A stretch of DNA of 64,000 nt from Puccinia triticina (GCF_026914185.1 NC_070560.1:7555501-7619500), one strand, 5' to 3'; numbered from the stretch's first letter, positions 1-11,434 are shown. Program-made: numbers and translations. The notes: generated from the sequence alone by a model not told the origin.

Positions 1-1211
1 AAGGAATAGGGTAGATAAAAGATGTTTTCAGTTGTGTTGTCTTGATGATGAGTTTTTCGGGATATGATGAGAAAGGGGGTTGCTTACTAGTCTCTTCTTC
101 ACTTTGATATTGTAAACGCATGAAGAAGAGACCAGTCCGGTTGTTCGCTTGAGCTCGGTTTTGACGGTGGGGGACAGATCAATTAGGTTAGGGTTACGAC
201 CGGTACTTTTCCGGATGCGAGTGAAAATTGACTTTGCTGCGTATAATTGGTGCGCGGGGTCGCGCAAAAATTATGTGTATTTCAACAATTTAGCCCACAT
301 GAAGACCATGCTATGCCCGATCCTCGCCCTCAGAAGAAGACTCAAAGACTCCCGCGGAGGAGACACATCCCTTTTGGCTATTGGGACGGCGAGGTCAGAA
401 TACACATAACCAAAGCCGTCGCCTGTCGCACCCTTACCCAATTTTGGAACTCCAATGGATGCGCGGGGATCTCCGGGAGCTCCTTCAGGGTTGGCGGAAC
501 GTCCCTTCCTCACCCGACGGGTTATTCCGAGACGGTCATCTACGGATCTGGCCGCCGGACCTCTGATTGGTATAAGCTATACATTCGGCCTTACACTAAA
601 GAAGAGGAGGACGATAAAGTGACCATTCCTCGAGAGCTCTATAGATGCTGGGCCCAACAATAAACCTTTTCATAACCCTATAGGCATAGAGAGTTCACAC
701 CAACACATCCTTTTCCTCTCTCAAAAGGAAATTTATCTTCCCAAGTCGGAATAGCAGGAAAGGCACAGTCGCTGGGCTCCGAACTCTCCAGGTCCGGAGA
801 AAGGGGTCTAGCGCCCTTGCCCTCACACCCTCGGGTGTCTTCCTGCTCCGGGAGGATCTGATCCTCTGCTCTCTCCTCCCTCGGAGGCTTCTCCCTGTCG
901 GGTCTTCCCTCCGGGAGGACTCAAGACGAGAGGAAATCTATAAGAGACTGATACAGGGGATCGGGGACTAAACCTCCCACCGACCCGCACTTGGGAGTCT
1001 TGGGAAGCCACTCCCTGGCTTTCGGGGCTCCCTAAAGTGAGCAGCTAAGATAAAGCAACTAAGTTATCCTGTAGGCTGATGCCAGGCTAACCACGGTAAC
1101 CTAGTGTCCGAGGCAGCCCGCGCTCTCGCGGGGGAAAGAGTGCGCAGCACGAGTTCCCCAGAGGCCGGAAGAGAATAGACCAAGCATCCCTGCGGCGCTC
1201 AGGTCAGAATG
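1..1211. other. No recognised gene; GC-rich unassigned stretch
   Basis: The longest open frame is on the plus strand at 247-663 (138 codons). It has no motif I recognise and overlaps open frames in other phases, so I do not call it a gene. Positions 780-960 hold short inverted motifs of the type CCGGGAGG / CCTCCGGG. No terminal repeats or target duplications were found. Confidence 0.4.
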
Positions 1212-1214
1212 GAT

Positions 1215-1577
1215 GATATTGGACACCTGGCACCCGTTTCTGGGTACCTGCTCCTGAAAGCAGGTACCCGCAAGCGGGTATCATTTTGAAAAGCTTCACT
1301 AAAAAACCTGAGATTTTATTGCCAATAAACAAAGACCCGAACTGCATAAAAAGAGGATAGAAGAAGAACAAAATTGAAGAATAAAGGAAAGATTTGAGCA
1401 TACCCAAAGGAGATTTGATAGATGTAGTCAAAAAAATAGACAAGAAGATGGAAGACAGGATCAGGATGCAAGTGGGGCGGGTCAACCCACCGGGTGCCGT
1501 GACCCAGTCGGTTGTGGGGCGGGTTTGGAGTGACTCTATATTTATGCAGGTACCCAGGTCCACTTGGCTATCTCTAC
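1215..1577. repeat. Degenerate relative of the KpnI-motif TIR element
   Basis: The segment is rich in GGTACC-type palindromes near both ends. It finishes with CTTGGCTATCTCTA, close to the right terminus of the 978-bp element at 4389-5366 (AATGACTATCTCTA). The left end is less clear and no target duplication was found. I read it as an old copy of that family. Similar scraps lie near 9690-9735 and 13700-13800. Confidence 0.3.
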
Positions 1578-1579
1578 AC

Positions 1580-2678
1580 CAGACACCTATCACACGTTCA
1601 AAAAACCCAGTCACCAGCCTCAGTCAAGGATCACAGCATTATGCTTATATATATCACAGGATAAAAACATGCATCTTCCCATCAGACTACATTCATTACA
1701 TAGTGTCAAGTTTTCCCCTATTTCCATACTATGACATCATCTTACACTGCGTCTGCAGCCTCAGACTTCATTTACGCACTCATTGCATCTGCATGACACT
1801 TCATGCAGCCTACTTTCACTTTCTGTCACTTTCATGCTTCTGACATCATCTATGTACCCCGGACATGTTATGACATCATCTGTATGCATTATGACATAAT
1901 TTGTACAATGCCACCAGCTAAAATGCCTCATACCCCATGTCTAGTCTAGCTGAAAACCTAACCCAGGAGCCCCCCCTCATGGGGGGGCTAAAATATCTCA
2001 CATTTTTCTATAAAAGGAGCTCCTCCTCCACCTAGTTCTCTGCTCCTCAGTTTGGTACTCACCAGTTATTTACATACCACCCTCATACTTACCCTAACCA
2101 CCTTACAACCCTTATGATTGCAAATAACCATTGAAATCACTCTCAATTCTCACATACCTTACACTGTTATACTGTGTCAATCAAAAAAACTCATATTGAG
2201 CCAACTACTCCTATCACTTGAATAAAAAACTTGCCAAGTCTAGCTTGTGTAAGGACTCTGTTAGTCCTTCACTGAAAGTGAGCTGGAACGGGCACGAGGG
2301 ACAAGGCGGAAAAGCCTTGAGCGGTTCTAGGACCAAACACAGGGGGGTTTGATTACTGGCTCAGAGAGAATGAGTATCAGTTCTCTCCTGAGAAGAAGAA
2401 GAAGGAAAGAGAGAGAAGACAAAAGGAAGAGAGCTTACCTGGCTCAGAGAGAATGAGTATCAGTTCTCTGCTGAGCCAAGGAAGGAACGGGAATGTGCTA
2501 TCTACAAGGCTGTGACAGGGCAGGTGTCCATTGGTGACACCTTGTGAACCCCAGAGGAGGAGGGGGGTTTACAGCTTAGTGGGTCTTTCATCTGATAGCA
2601 AGAAGGGCAGAGTTTGCACCTCCATCATCCCCTGCACCATTCTGTAAAAGGGTTTCATTGCCACTTTTGAGTCTTACA
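1580..2678 (+). repeat. LTR-B copy 1, 5' end uncertain, split by a solo LTR
   Basis: The right half matches the well-bounded LTR at 57169-57980. Both share a TATA-like box before GGAGCTC (tataaaagg near 2009 here, tatataagg there), the run CTTGCCAAG and the terminus TTTTGAGTCTTACA ending at 2678. A minus-strand LTR of another family (2248-2573) interrupts it. Removing that insert restores a continuous match across the junction. The 5' end has decayed or been replaced near 1580. Confidence 0.5.
2248..2573 (-). repeat. Solo LTR related to the gag-less Ty3 element
   Basis: The 326-bp sequence starts TGTAAGGACTC and ends TTTACA on the plus strand. It is the reverse complement of the LTR type at 50681-50988, sharing two copies of the palindromic AGAGA...TCTCT block. 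It is flanked by GCTTG (2243-2247) and GCTTA (2574-2578), a 5-bp target duplication with one mismatch. No internal element sequence is adjacent, so it is a solo LTR. Confidence 0.65.
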
Positions 2679-3090
2679 GCAGGTATGGATAGCTTACAAT
2701 ATTGTTGGGTTGACCTGCCAAGCCAACAATAGGGTGGACTGTGGGTCTGTGGGACCCTGAGTTGTGAATCTGTGGTATGAGACTTCACTCAGTCACTCAT
2801 CTGAAGGGCCAGGTCAGTCACCCGTTGCTACCAATCTTCAACTCTCAAATCCAAACAATGCCAAGAGGAATAAAGTGCCTCATCCCATCAACCAACAATG
2901 ACACTACCAAATCCAAAATAATGATACCTTAATCAACATTGATCAACCAAACAAAGATCCAACTCCAAATCTTTCAAAAAATTATGTACAGAGCTTAATT
3001 CAGGCTGCTTTGAACACTGACTCTGAAGCTAGCTCAGGACCAAGCACAAAGAAAATAAAAGTTACTACCAGTGTTTGGTCTCACTTCAAG

Positions 3091-3478
3091 CAACAATAAA
3101 TAGTTACGCTAACGCTAAAGATAATGGTAACATAACAGTTTTTTAGCCGTTATCATTACAGTTACTTGTAACGGCAGTGTGTTACGTTACTGCCACAATG
3201 TAACAGACAATTAGTGACATTCGTTACGTTATTGGCGCCCACAGAGCGCCATATATGTAACTGATAAATTTTGGGCTAGAAAGAGAATATTTTGGCCTTT
3301 TAGCGCTTTATTCAGTGGATAACACACCATAACAACCTCAAAAAGAGAGGCTGTTACGTTACGCGCAAGGCCAGCAAAGATTCCAGATACCATAACGGGG
3401 CGCTGCGGGTAACAAGGGTATTTTTGTTACCCAAATTGCGCAGATAACGTCGCAATTTAACGTAGCTAACCATCGTTG
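3091..3478. mobile_element. GTTACG-type MITE, 388 bp, inserted in the hAT gene
   Basis: The termini are inverted (CAACAATAAATAGTTACG against CATCGTTG on the right, reverse complement CAACGATG). The body is dense in GTTACGTTA and TAACG motifs. CTTCAAG flanks both sides (3084-3090, 3479-3485), and the next base gives a near 8-bp duplication. It interrupts the BED-finger region of the transposase. Related elements lie at 14760-15132 and 58002-58316. It has no coding capacity, so it must be moved in trans, probably by a hAT-type transposase (inferred from duplication length). Confidence 0.7.
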
Positions 3479-4388
3479 CTTCAAGGAGAAGGGATCAGGT
3501 ACTCATTTCTGATTATATATATTGCGCCAATTGCAATGCTGAAGTTGTATTATTTCTTGACTTTTTCAAAGGTGATTATTTAAAAGCTGTCTGCTGCAGC
3601 TGCCAAGCCGTCTTGAGTGCAAAAAGAAAAAGCGGGACAAATCACCTCTGGCAACACCTCTGCAAACAATGCACCAATTTTCAAAACAATAATAAGCAAA
3701 CACTGCTTACAAAGAGGGTGGCCTCTACTTCTACATGGTATTTTTCTCCTGAGGAATCACACAAGCTCTTGGTGCAAATGGCGATTTCCCATGGAAAAAC
3801 TTTCAAGTTGATTGAAGGATCCCTTTTTTGGAAGTTTATATCTTCCCTTCAACCTAAGTTTGAGCTTTTTTCTTGTACAACTCTCATTTCGGATGTCATG
3901 TGGCTCTACACATCAATGAAGAGTGATCTTGCCCACAAGATTGCCCAGGTGGATCAAATAGCATTGATAACCAACCTCTGGACCTCGTCCAATCAATCAC
4001 CCTTCATGGGAGTCTCCACACATTACATTCTGCCCAACTGGACCCCCAAGAAACAACTGATTGCCTTCAAAGTGCTTCCCACCCCTCACACTGGACTTGC
4101 AATTGGAAATCAGCTCATCAGCACAATTGGGGAATGGAAGGTGATTGAAAAAGTTGCATTCATCACTGTTGATAATGCTAGCTCCAACAATGTTGGCATT
4201 TCTCAGGTACATTCAACCGTGGACAAACAAAGCCGCATTGGACTTGCGTTTGATGGTAAATTCTTTCACGTCCAATTTGCTGCTCATATTATCAACTAGA
4301 TTGTCAAAGATTCCCTAAAGAATATTCCTGAAGGCATTGGTAAAATCCAAGAAAGTGTTTGATACTCAAAAAGCACTCCTTCACACAG

Positions 4389-5366
4389 TAGAGATAGTCA
4401 CTGGTACCCGCGGCGGGTACCTAGTACCGCTTGGCAGGTACCCCCTTGCACCCGCCTCGCACCCGCACAGCGGTGCCGGGTGCGGTACTAGGTACCGGGT
4501 TTTGGCCGGAAAGCGGTGCGGTACCCAGGTACCGCCTACAAGTACCTCCCACCCCCCGGGGGATTGAGAGCCTGGACTTGGTAGATCCAGCTCGGCAAAG
4601 GCTTCCCAGCAAGCTGGGAAGATTCCTCTCGGCGTATCCAGCTCGCCAGGGGGACTCCTCCCGCGAAGCTGGATACATATATTGTATCCAGCTCGTGGAC
4701 GCCGAAGAACCTCTTGATGAGCTGGAGAGGAGTCCCCTCGCCAAGCGGGATACATATGTATCCAGCTCGCCGAGAGGAATCTTCCAAGGGAGCTGGATGT
4801 GTCCAGCTCGCCGTGAGACCTCCCTAGCCGAGCTGGATATTTTGTATCCATCTCGGTGAGGGATGAGCCATCACGGCAAGCTGGATACATATTACGTATC
4901 CAGCTTGGCGAGGGATGTCCACCGGGTGAGCTGGACGCATATCCAGCTCGCTGGGTGGACTTGCCTCTTTGACTGGAGCCATTCCTCCGGTCAAAGAGGT
5001 GTACATGCCTCCAATCGGATGGATCAATTCCTCCAGTCAGAGGTGTGTATTCCTCCTCAACCGGAGGGATTCCTCTGGTCAAAGAGGAGAGCCAGTGCTT
5101 GCAGGGAGGAGTCCCTCCCGGCGAACAGTGGCCTGTTTGCCCTCCAACTTGTCGCAAAGGACGGCAAGAAACTGGATGGAGCAAGCAGGACAGCAGGACG
5201 CTGCCACACCAAAAATTATCACGGGTGGTACCCGCGGTACCTGCCAGTGGTACCTGTGGTACCTCCCAGGCGGTGCCGGGTGCGGTACTAGGTACCTGAA
5301 ATTGGCCAAAAAGCAGTGCGGTACCCGGGTACCGCTTGGTACCCGGGTCCCAAATGACTATCTCTA
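4389..5366. mobile_element. Non-autonomous hAT-type element, 978 bp, with a palindromic body
   Basis: The left end TAGAGATAGTCA is matched by TGACTATCTCTA on the right, with further inverted similarity through GGTACCC. A perfect 8-bp duplication TCACACAG lies at 4381-4388 and 5367-5374, the hAT signature. Removing the element and one duplication restores continuity of the hAT transposase frame. The body has no gene. It has GGTACC-rich flanks and a core of repeated arms around GAGCTGGATACATAT and ATATGTATCCAGCTC, followed by units around TCAAAGAGG. The open frames on both strands (up to 329 codons) come from this repeat structure. Confidence 0.8.
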
Positions 5367-5615
5367 TCACACAGGAACGGCTTCAAGGAGGCCATCAAGC
5401 TTGCACACATAAAAGACAAAGCACTCCCATCAATTGATGGACCAACTAATTAGAACCCCATGAGATGCTCAATAGTGCATTACCATTCAAGAAATATTTT
5501 GAAAACTTCGCAACCAAAGATGCAAACTATACCACTTTCCCTATTGCTAAAGAGTGGGAAGAAATTGAAACAATTAAGAAATTCCTTGCTATATTTTTTG
5601 AAACTTTGTCTTCAT

Positions 5616-6236
5616 TTCCTTTAATCACCCCAAATTCCCCTTTCTATTGTTCCTTATATTTCTGCTTCTAGTCTGCCATACATCATAGTCTGTTAGACGT
5701 CTAGTTATGTATGTCTGAACAATACACAGTGTAGTATTTAAAAATTCCAGAAATAATAGTATATACTTGTACTGACTGGGCCTCTCTTGAGGGGCACTGT
5801 GAGCACCTACTTGTGTGTGCATTTTAAAGATTCAATCCAACCAAATTGTGATGTTTGGCCCGATCCCTGGGAATTCCAATCAAATGGAGCCCAACCGGAG
5901 CAGCCCATCAGGCTGCACTTCAAAGGGGCTTCAATGGATCTTCAAAGTGCCTTTGAAGGCCTGTTCAACTCCATTCAAAGCCTCTCTGAAGGGGCTTTGA
6001 AATGGTAATCCTTCAAAGTATTTCTGAATCCCTGCCAAGTTTATTTGGCAGGCATTCAGTGCCAATTTAGAGGAAGGTTTTCCTCCAAAGGACCTTCAAA
6101 TGTCAATTGAGATCTCACTTTGGAGGGCCTTTGTCAGATATTTTAACCAAGTGCTGACCACCCAATGCTTCTGACAGGAAATTTGAAGGACCTCCAAATG
6201 ACTTTCAGATATACTTTGAAGTTTTATGTCCACCGT
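5616..6236. other. No gene seen; short inverted CTTCAAAG/CTTTGAAG repeats
   Basis: Downstream of the hAT remnant the frame breaks down. From about 5915 to 6230 the motifs CTTCAAAG and CTTTGAAG recur many times in both orientations, a locally palindromic texture like the bodies of other non-autonomous elements here. No terminal repeats or target duplications were identified. Confidence 0.4.
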
Positions 6237-6287
6237 TGTGCAACCTCTAGGCAAACAGAAAGAGCTTGGAGGGGAAATAGACAACTA

Positions 6288-6456
6288 CAGTGACCCAGCC
6301 ATGCAAGCATAATCACAATGTAAGAATAGCATAAATGTAGATTTCCCACAACCATTCTCTTGGTTTTGCTGGGATTTTACATTGATAAGAAGCATACCGC
6401 AATATAAGAATAGGATTTTTGTCCACCATCCTTATGCTTACATGGCGGGGTCACTG
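6288..6456. mobile_element. Tc1/mariner-type MITE, 169 bp
   Basis: The TIRs of about 25 bp begin CAGTGACCC and continue GCCATG then AAGCATAA, with about three mismatches. They are flanked by TA on both sides (6286-6287, 6457-6458), the mariner target. The interior is non-coding. It lies inside LTR-C, 51 bp from that LTR's start, so it is younger than that LTR. Confidence 0.7.
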
Positions 6457-6837
6457 TACACTAGTAATAAAGTAGGTTGAAGCTAAGGGTGCTGATGAGG
6501 CTGCCCTCATATCTAATGCTGGAGTTGGTGAGAGTTAAACTAAGAAATAGAAGAAAGAAAAGGGTGTGGCTTGAGTTCTGCTAATCCTTAGTGAGGTCTA
6601 GAATAAGGAGTTTATGTATATTAATCAATTTCTAGTTTGAATACCACAAGCTGGAGGATGAGGTGAGGAGAAATGAGGTTTATGAGCAAAATATGCAAAG
6701 GATGAGAGGTTTGAGAGCAAAGTATGCAATGGGGTTTTGAGATGGTATGTATACAACTCTTGAGTCAGGGTGGACCCAGCAGGAGAGGGGGATAATCTGA
6801 ATTTCAATAATATGGTTGCAATCTGGGTTCAATTCTG

Positions 6838-7935
6838 CACTATGAAAAAAACTCAAGAAACTGCTGTCAGTTGACATCCAGCATACTCAAGTTAATCCTC
6901 AATTAGAACAAGGATCATACCCATGAATGCCAATTTTCTTCTACCCTGCAATCTTTGCACATTGCCTAATTTATGCAAGCTAATTCTGAACTACAAAAAA
7001 CTTAGCACAGGTTTCAAGATACTCAGTTGAGACCTGTGCAATCCCCCTTTCATGTTCCCCTACCCCTTTCAAGTGTACATACTGATTTCATGTGCACATA
7101 TCCCTTTTGTGTGCAAATACCCATTTCATGTGTATATATCCCTTTCATGTGCACACCCCTTTCATATTCACACCTTTGCTGTGCATGCACCCCTTTCATC
7201 ATGCATGAATACCTCTTTCATTTTTACATGCCCCTTTGATGTGTACAAACCCCTTTCATGATGTGTACGTAACCCTTTCATTTTCACATACCCCGTTGAT
7301 GTATACATATCCCTTTCATGAATACTCCTTACATGTGCATGTATCCCTTTCATCACATACCGCTTTCATGTGCACATATCCCTTTTGTGTGCAAATACCC
7401 ATTTCATGTGTATATATCCCTTTCATGTGCACACCCCTTTCATATTCACACATTTCCTGTGCATGCACCCCTTTCATCATGCATGAATACCTCTTTCATT
7501 TTTACATGCCCCTTTGATGTGTACAAACCCCTTTCATGATGTGTACGTAACCCTTTCATTTTCACATACCCCATTGATGTATACATATCCCTTTCATGAA
7601 TACCCCTTACATGTGCACATACCCCTTTCATCATGTGAAAATATACCTTTTATGTGTAAATACACCTTTTCACATTCCCCTTTCATGCGTACATATCCCT
7701 TTCATGTGTGAATACAATTTTGATGTTATTCCTTTCATGTGGAAATACCCCTTTCATGCAAGCATAACCCATTCATAGGTGCATGCACTACATCTGTTCA
7801 TGATGGAATGAACATGGAAAATATCTAGTCTAGAAGACTCAGGAATGAACAGGGAAGAACCCAGGTTCAAATCAAAGTAATATCAAAGTTATTGCATGTC
7901 AACTGACACCAATTTCTTGAGTTTTTTTCAAAGTG
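6838..7935. mobile_element. CACTA-type non-autonomous element, 1,098 bp, with a satellite body
   Basis: The left end is CACTATGAAAAAAACTCAAG and the right end is its near-perfect inverse, finishing in TTTTTTTCAAAGTG. The inverted match runs about 40 bp through TCAGTTGACAT. The 3-bp duplication CTG flanks it (6835-6837, 7936-7938). CACT termini with 3-bp duplications are the CACTA/EnSpm hallmark. There is no transposase; most of the body is the satellite at 7040-7770. The TIRs match those of the large element at 24356-39775, although the bodies are unrelated. Confidence 0.75.
7040..7770 (+). repeat. Two-level tandem satellite inside the CACTA element
   Basis: The basic unit is about 14-18 bp, on the pattern CCCCTTTCATGTGNACATA. 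On top of it is a 278-bp higher-order repeat: the block beginning TGCACATATCCCTTTTGTG at about 7091 recurs at about 7369 with few changes. The higher-order unit is present nearly twice and then decays. Open frames on both strands across it are by-products of the repeat. Confidence 0.8.
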
Positions 7936-8641
7936 CTGAGTTCAATATGGGAGAGTGGTGATAGCAAAATATGCAAGTGATGATATTCTGGTAAAGAGTA
8001 TAATCTGAGGAGAAGGGTAAGGGAAAAATATCCAAGTGATGACTACTTCTTTAATGGGGAAATAACCTGGAAAATAGCATGAGGGGGAAATACAGCAGCT
8101 GAGAGGGGAGTTTATAAGTGAAAGAAACCACAGGGGAGGGTACAAGGATGAGCACAGACAGGGGGATTCTGGCTATGGGAAGAAAGACTGTACAAATGTA
8201 GAAGTTGATTTGAACATAGTAACAGCTTGTAATGATGAGCACTACTGAAAGAGGTAAGCGCAGATCCAATGATGTAATGTGTACAAATAGGGATAATACA
8301 TAATGAGCAATGTATGTAAAGGGTTTAATATGTGAAAACATATCTGTAAAAGGAATGCACTGTAATGATTTAAGTAAGTTTACTAATGAAATGAGTGTTG
8401 TAACTAATGAAGACTGTAGGTTTCCTGTAAATCTTATATCCTTTATAACTATTGAACCATTGAAGATAAAGGGGTACTATGTGTGAGTGACTATAGGTGA
8501 AATGAGGCTTAGAATCTGAATATGCAATAGTAATTAAGTGTTTGTGAAGGTTTATAGGTTAATAGGCAGTGCAATGATGAATATATGTAAAGAGAAGATA
8601 ATAAAATACTACTTATGGTTTGGAATGGAGCACCACACTGT

Positions 8642-10102
8642 GTATGCACCTCAGGGTATTCTACCATCTTTTCAAAACCCCACAACATGTGTCAGCCGGT
8701 GTCTCAAAAGTGACAGTTGGTTATTGATGTGAGAAAGCAAGGCCGGTGCTCTAACAGTGATTTGGTTTTTTATTGTGAACTGGCAATCTTGAGGCAGTGA
8801 TTTGGATATGTATCTGAAGATGAAGAAGAAAGTTGATGATAATATTTTCTCTTCTTGGATTTCTCTGGGCATAAAAATCAGAGAAGATACAACTTCTAAT
8901 AGAAAGAAACTGGGGAACTAGTATAAGCATAGTATGACAATATTGAGATTAAACATAAATGAGTGTAAAGGTAAATGAGGAGATATATAAACTACTGTAG
9001 ACTGTGTAGCAAATATAAGCCTAACTTAATAGAGGTATGGTGTATTTGTTTGCAGGCTGAAAACATGCCATATTCATGGGCACCACATTGGCCTCCCTCT
9101 CCTTTGTTTTGAATTTATTCTCTATTTAGGATCCCCTCCTCCTATTCTCAAATTATCCAAAAGTGGAGTGCAATCAGTCAAGGGACAGACTGTAAGCATG
9201 GTGGAGAGTAGGTGTGCCACAGGATACAAGCGGTGAATCAGATCAAATCAGCAGTGTGGCGCGTGGAGGAGCCTCAAACATCAAGATAAGTTTCAGGATC
9301 TCTCTTTCTTCCTACTTTTTTATGTTATTTTACTTTCTGTGTGTTGTCTGTTTTCACCTTTCTTACTGCGCGTGTTGGATTGGGGAGTTATGTGGAGGTT
9401 TGGTGTAAGAGTTTCACTCATGTTCCATACTTACTCTGACTAGACTGTAGTAGAAGCATATGTAGTAATGCTGATAAAAAGTAGTAGCTGCTCTATATAT
9501 CTTGTACACCATTCAGATGGACTTCCTCTCTTCTTCTTTGAAAGAAGACTAAGTTGTAGGAGAGTTGTGAACACAAAATTACACATTTTTGTTGAAACCC
9601 CCCGTCAGCCTCAGGCCAGTATGGTAAATTGTCCTAAGCCTCTCCTTTGGAGACGCTTCGCGCCTCTTCAGAGAGGCTTAGTTAAGCTTGCACCCGCCAC
9701 AGGTACCCAGGTGCCATATAACATCTCTATATCATTATCAGTTGTGATTGCATTATATATCCCCCCTTTAGAATAATACAAAATATGAATCAATTTTGAA
9801 ACATGCCTTTGTTTAAATCTTATTTCTGGTTAAACTCACAGAGCTACTGAAAGGAAATAAAATAGATGAAGGGCACAAGAATCATACATGGAAGAAGGCA
9901 GGCATGAGAAATGAATTAAAGCTCCTAAAGATAATATTTTTGAGACTATTGATGAAAGGATAGCTTGAAACATTCCAGATAAACATTAACGATTATAGAG
10001 AAGAACTCTATCTGTTGAAAGATACGATCAATTTTGATCCAAATATTATGATTGAAATAGCTGGTGTTTTTGAAGAAGATTCTAACATCTTTGTTTCCTA
10101 TG
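8642..10102. other. No gene supported
   Basis: Only short, overlapping open frames occur. Around 9633-9682 an 11-bp inverted pair (CTAAGCCTCTC / GAGAGGCTTAG) precedes a GGTACCC-containing scrap like the terminal region of the 4389-5366 element. The stretch lies downstream (3' side) of the minus-strand gene at 10103-11434 and may contain its 3' untranslated region. Confidence 0.35.
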
Positions 10103-11434
10103 CTATCGGGCTTCATTTGAGTTGAGGATAAAGCTTAAGCTCATTCGGTGTGGATTTTGGATCCTCTTCGAAAAGTTGTGTTGTGGTCGATCGACAGGTG
10201 TATGATCCATGGAATCGGGGAACCAAGATGTTCCTACAAACTGTTGGCCAGGATTGTTCTGGCCATTGTATTCTGCGTTCAATTGAAGCTGAGTCGACGT
10301 GCTTGGAACAGATTGGCATTCGAACTCGAATGAGTAAGATGGCGAAATAGATTCGGTCTCGGATGTGATGCGGAATCCTAATTCATTTAATTGGCGTTGA
10401 GGGCAATAAGCCCAGCACTCTTCGTGATAGTCCTCGCCGAACTGAGGACCTATTGGATAAAAAGGTTCGTGATCATCCGGCCCCCATGGCCAAAGTAAGG
10501 CCAGCCTTCTAGGGCTGAATACATTCAGGCGAAGCGTGGAAATACAATCAAATACATGCATCACAGTTAGATCAATGAGTAATGGATTTGAGCATACCTG
10601 AGTTGCTCCAATCTTTGAGATAACTCGACGGGATCCAGTGAGTGATTGCGCTGATCTTCTGGGGGTGAATTCTGTGGTGTTTGCAAAGGCCTTTGAGGGG
10701 GTGGTAGCACGTATTTGTATATCGTCTTGCTCGCCTCATGAGGCTCTAGTTTCCATCCAAGTACTTCGCACGTCTCTTTACGTTTTCGGCCTGTTAGCGA
10801 AAGATAATAGCTGCTTATCAACTTTTTTTTTCCACTCTTGGAGCCCGCGGCGTAGGCATGAGGGGTAATCCCGCATGAGCAGAATGACTGCTTTCATGAA
10901 AGCTCGACGGGGTTGCTTCTGGCTACGGCAAGACTAGCGCAACAATGCATTTCCCTAGGCCTCCAATTCAGTCATACTTGGAGTCCGGGGAGGGGCAGTC
11001 CAAGGGAACGGATCAATGCTGCCTCAAAGGGAATCCAACTTTCGGGATGCTCAAATGATTGAGGTGACTTACAGTGAGTGCAGGGGCCGCCGGTGTGGAT
11101 TAAGCTAATGGGAAATCAGAACATATAATACTTGTCTCAGAAACCATGCAGACGCTCTCCACTGAGAACGCTAATGGAGATCTTTCATACCTGCATTTCA
11201 CATGTCTTACTCGGCATCTGGTACAAGCTCTAACGGCATTCAGCTTCAAAGGGACACAGACAAAAAAAAATCAACGTCAGAAGATAGAACCGGGGAGATC
11301 AGCTCTTTACCAATTAAACTAAATAGTAAACTTACCTTGGTCCAGCCCAAGCCCATCTGATTAGCGAAAACGGGACCAGGCCATCCTTTCGCCTCTTTCC
11401 GCCTTTTAGTTGCTGCGAAATATCTGTATGTCAA
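10103..11434 (-). CDS. Zn2Cys6-type (Gal4-like) protein, multi-exon, 5' end incomplete
   Basis: This is the best candidate for a host gene. Exons join in frame on the minus strand: about 11415-11336, 11243-11191, 11104-10978, 10922 to about 10834, about 10801-10598, and 10514-10103 (stop TAG). Introns start GTAAGT, GTATGA or GTATGC and end AG; the last has a CTAAC branch motif. The second exon reads ACTRCRVRHVKC, the first half of a fungal binuclear zinc cluster, preceded by a basic KRRKEAK stretch. After splicing it continues to GPCTHC, giving five of the six cysteines; the sixth position appears to be Glu. Such proteins are usually nuclear DNA-binding transcription factors. The C-terminal part is acidic and Gln/Pro/Ser-rich, with no domain I recognise. 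One proposed intron of about 32 nt (near 10802-10833, GTTGAT...AACAG) is unusually short. The first exon and start codon are not identified. Confidence 0.55.

Larger units (their letters stand above)
2918..5615 (+). pseudogene. hAT-superfamily transposase, decayed and split by two TIR elements
   Basis: Coding blocks in order are as follows. 2918-3090 is an N-terminal region ending in VWSHF. From about 3578 there is a BED zinc finger, with CCSC about 20 residues before the HLWQH pair. 3613-4299 is the transposase core, with ALITNLWTSS and FHVQFAAHIIN. 5380-5615 is the central region, with GFKEAIKLAH and FKKYFENF before a stretch like EWEEIETIKKFL. These are typical of Ac/hAT transposases, which cut and paste DNA in the nucleus and leave 8-bp duplications. 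Stops occur at 4297 and about 5451, and a frameshift follows. The C-terminal dimerisation domain was not found. Elements at 3091-3478 and 4389-5366 sit inside the reading frame, so the gene cannot make an active protein. Family assignment is firm; the exact start is not. Confidence 0.75.
6237..8637 (+). repeat. LTR-C solo LTR interrupted by two DNA elements
   Basis: It starts TGTGCAACC and ends GAGCACCACA, with flanks CCGT (6233-6236) and CTGT (8638-8641). The two outer parts match, in order, the intact 970-bp LTR at 29693-30662. Shared landmarks are AGAGCTTGGA, AGGGTGCTGATGAGGCTGCC, ATGAGCACAGACAG and TACTACTTATGGTTTGGAAT. The match is split by a 169-bp mariner-type MITE (6288) and a 1,098-bp CACTA-type element (6838). 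No internal retroelement genes adjoin it. Confidence 0.65.

Noticed and set aside
247..663. 138-codon plus-strand frame as a gene
   Set aside because: No recognisable domain, overlapping frames in other phases and no supporting context.
4381..5412. Open frames up to 329 codons on both strands
   Set aside because: They all run through the palindromic arrays of the 978-bp TIR element, overlap each other in many phases and repeat the same short peptide patterns.
7027..7711. Repetitive Phe/Cys/His-rich frames
   Set aside because: These are by-products of the tandem satellite, open on both strands.
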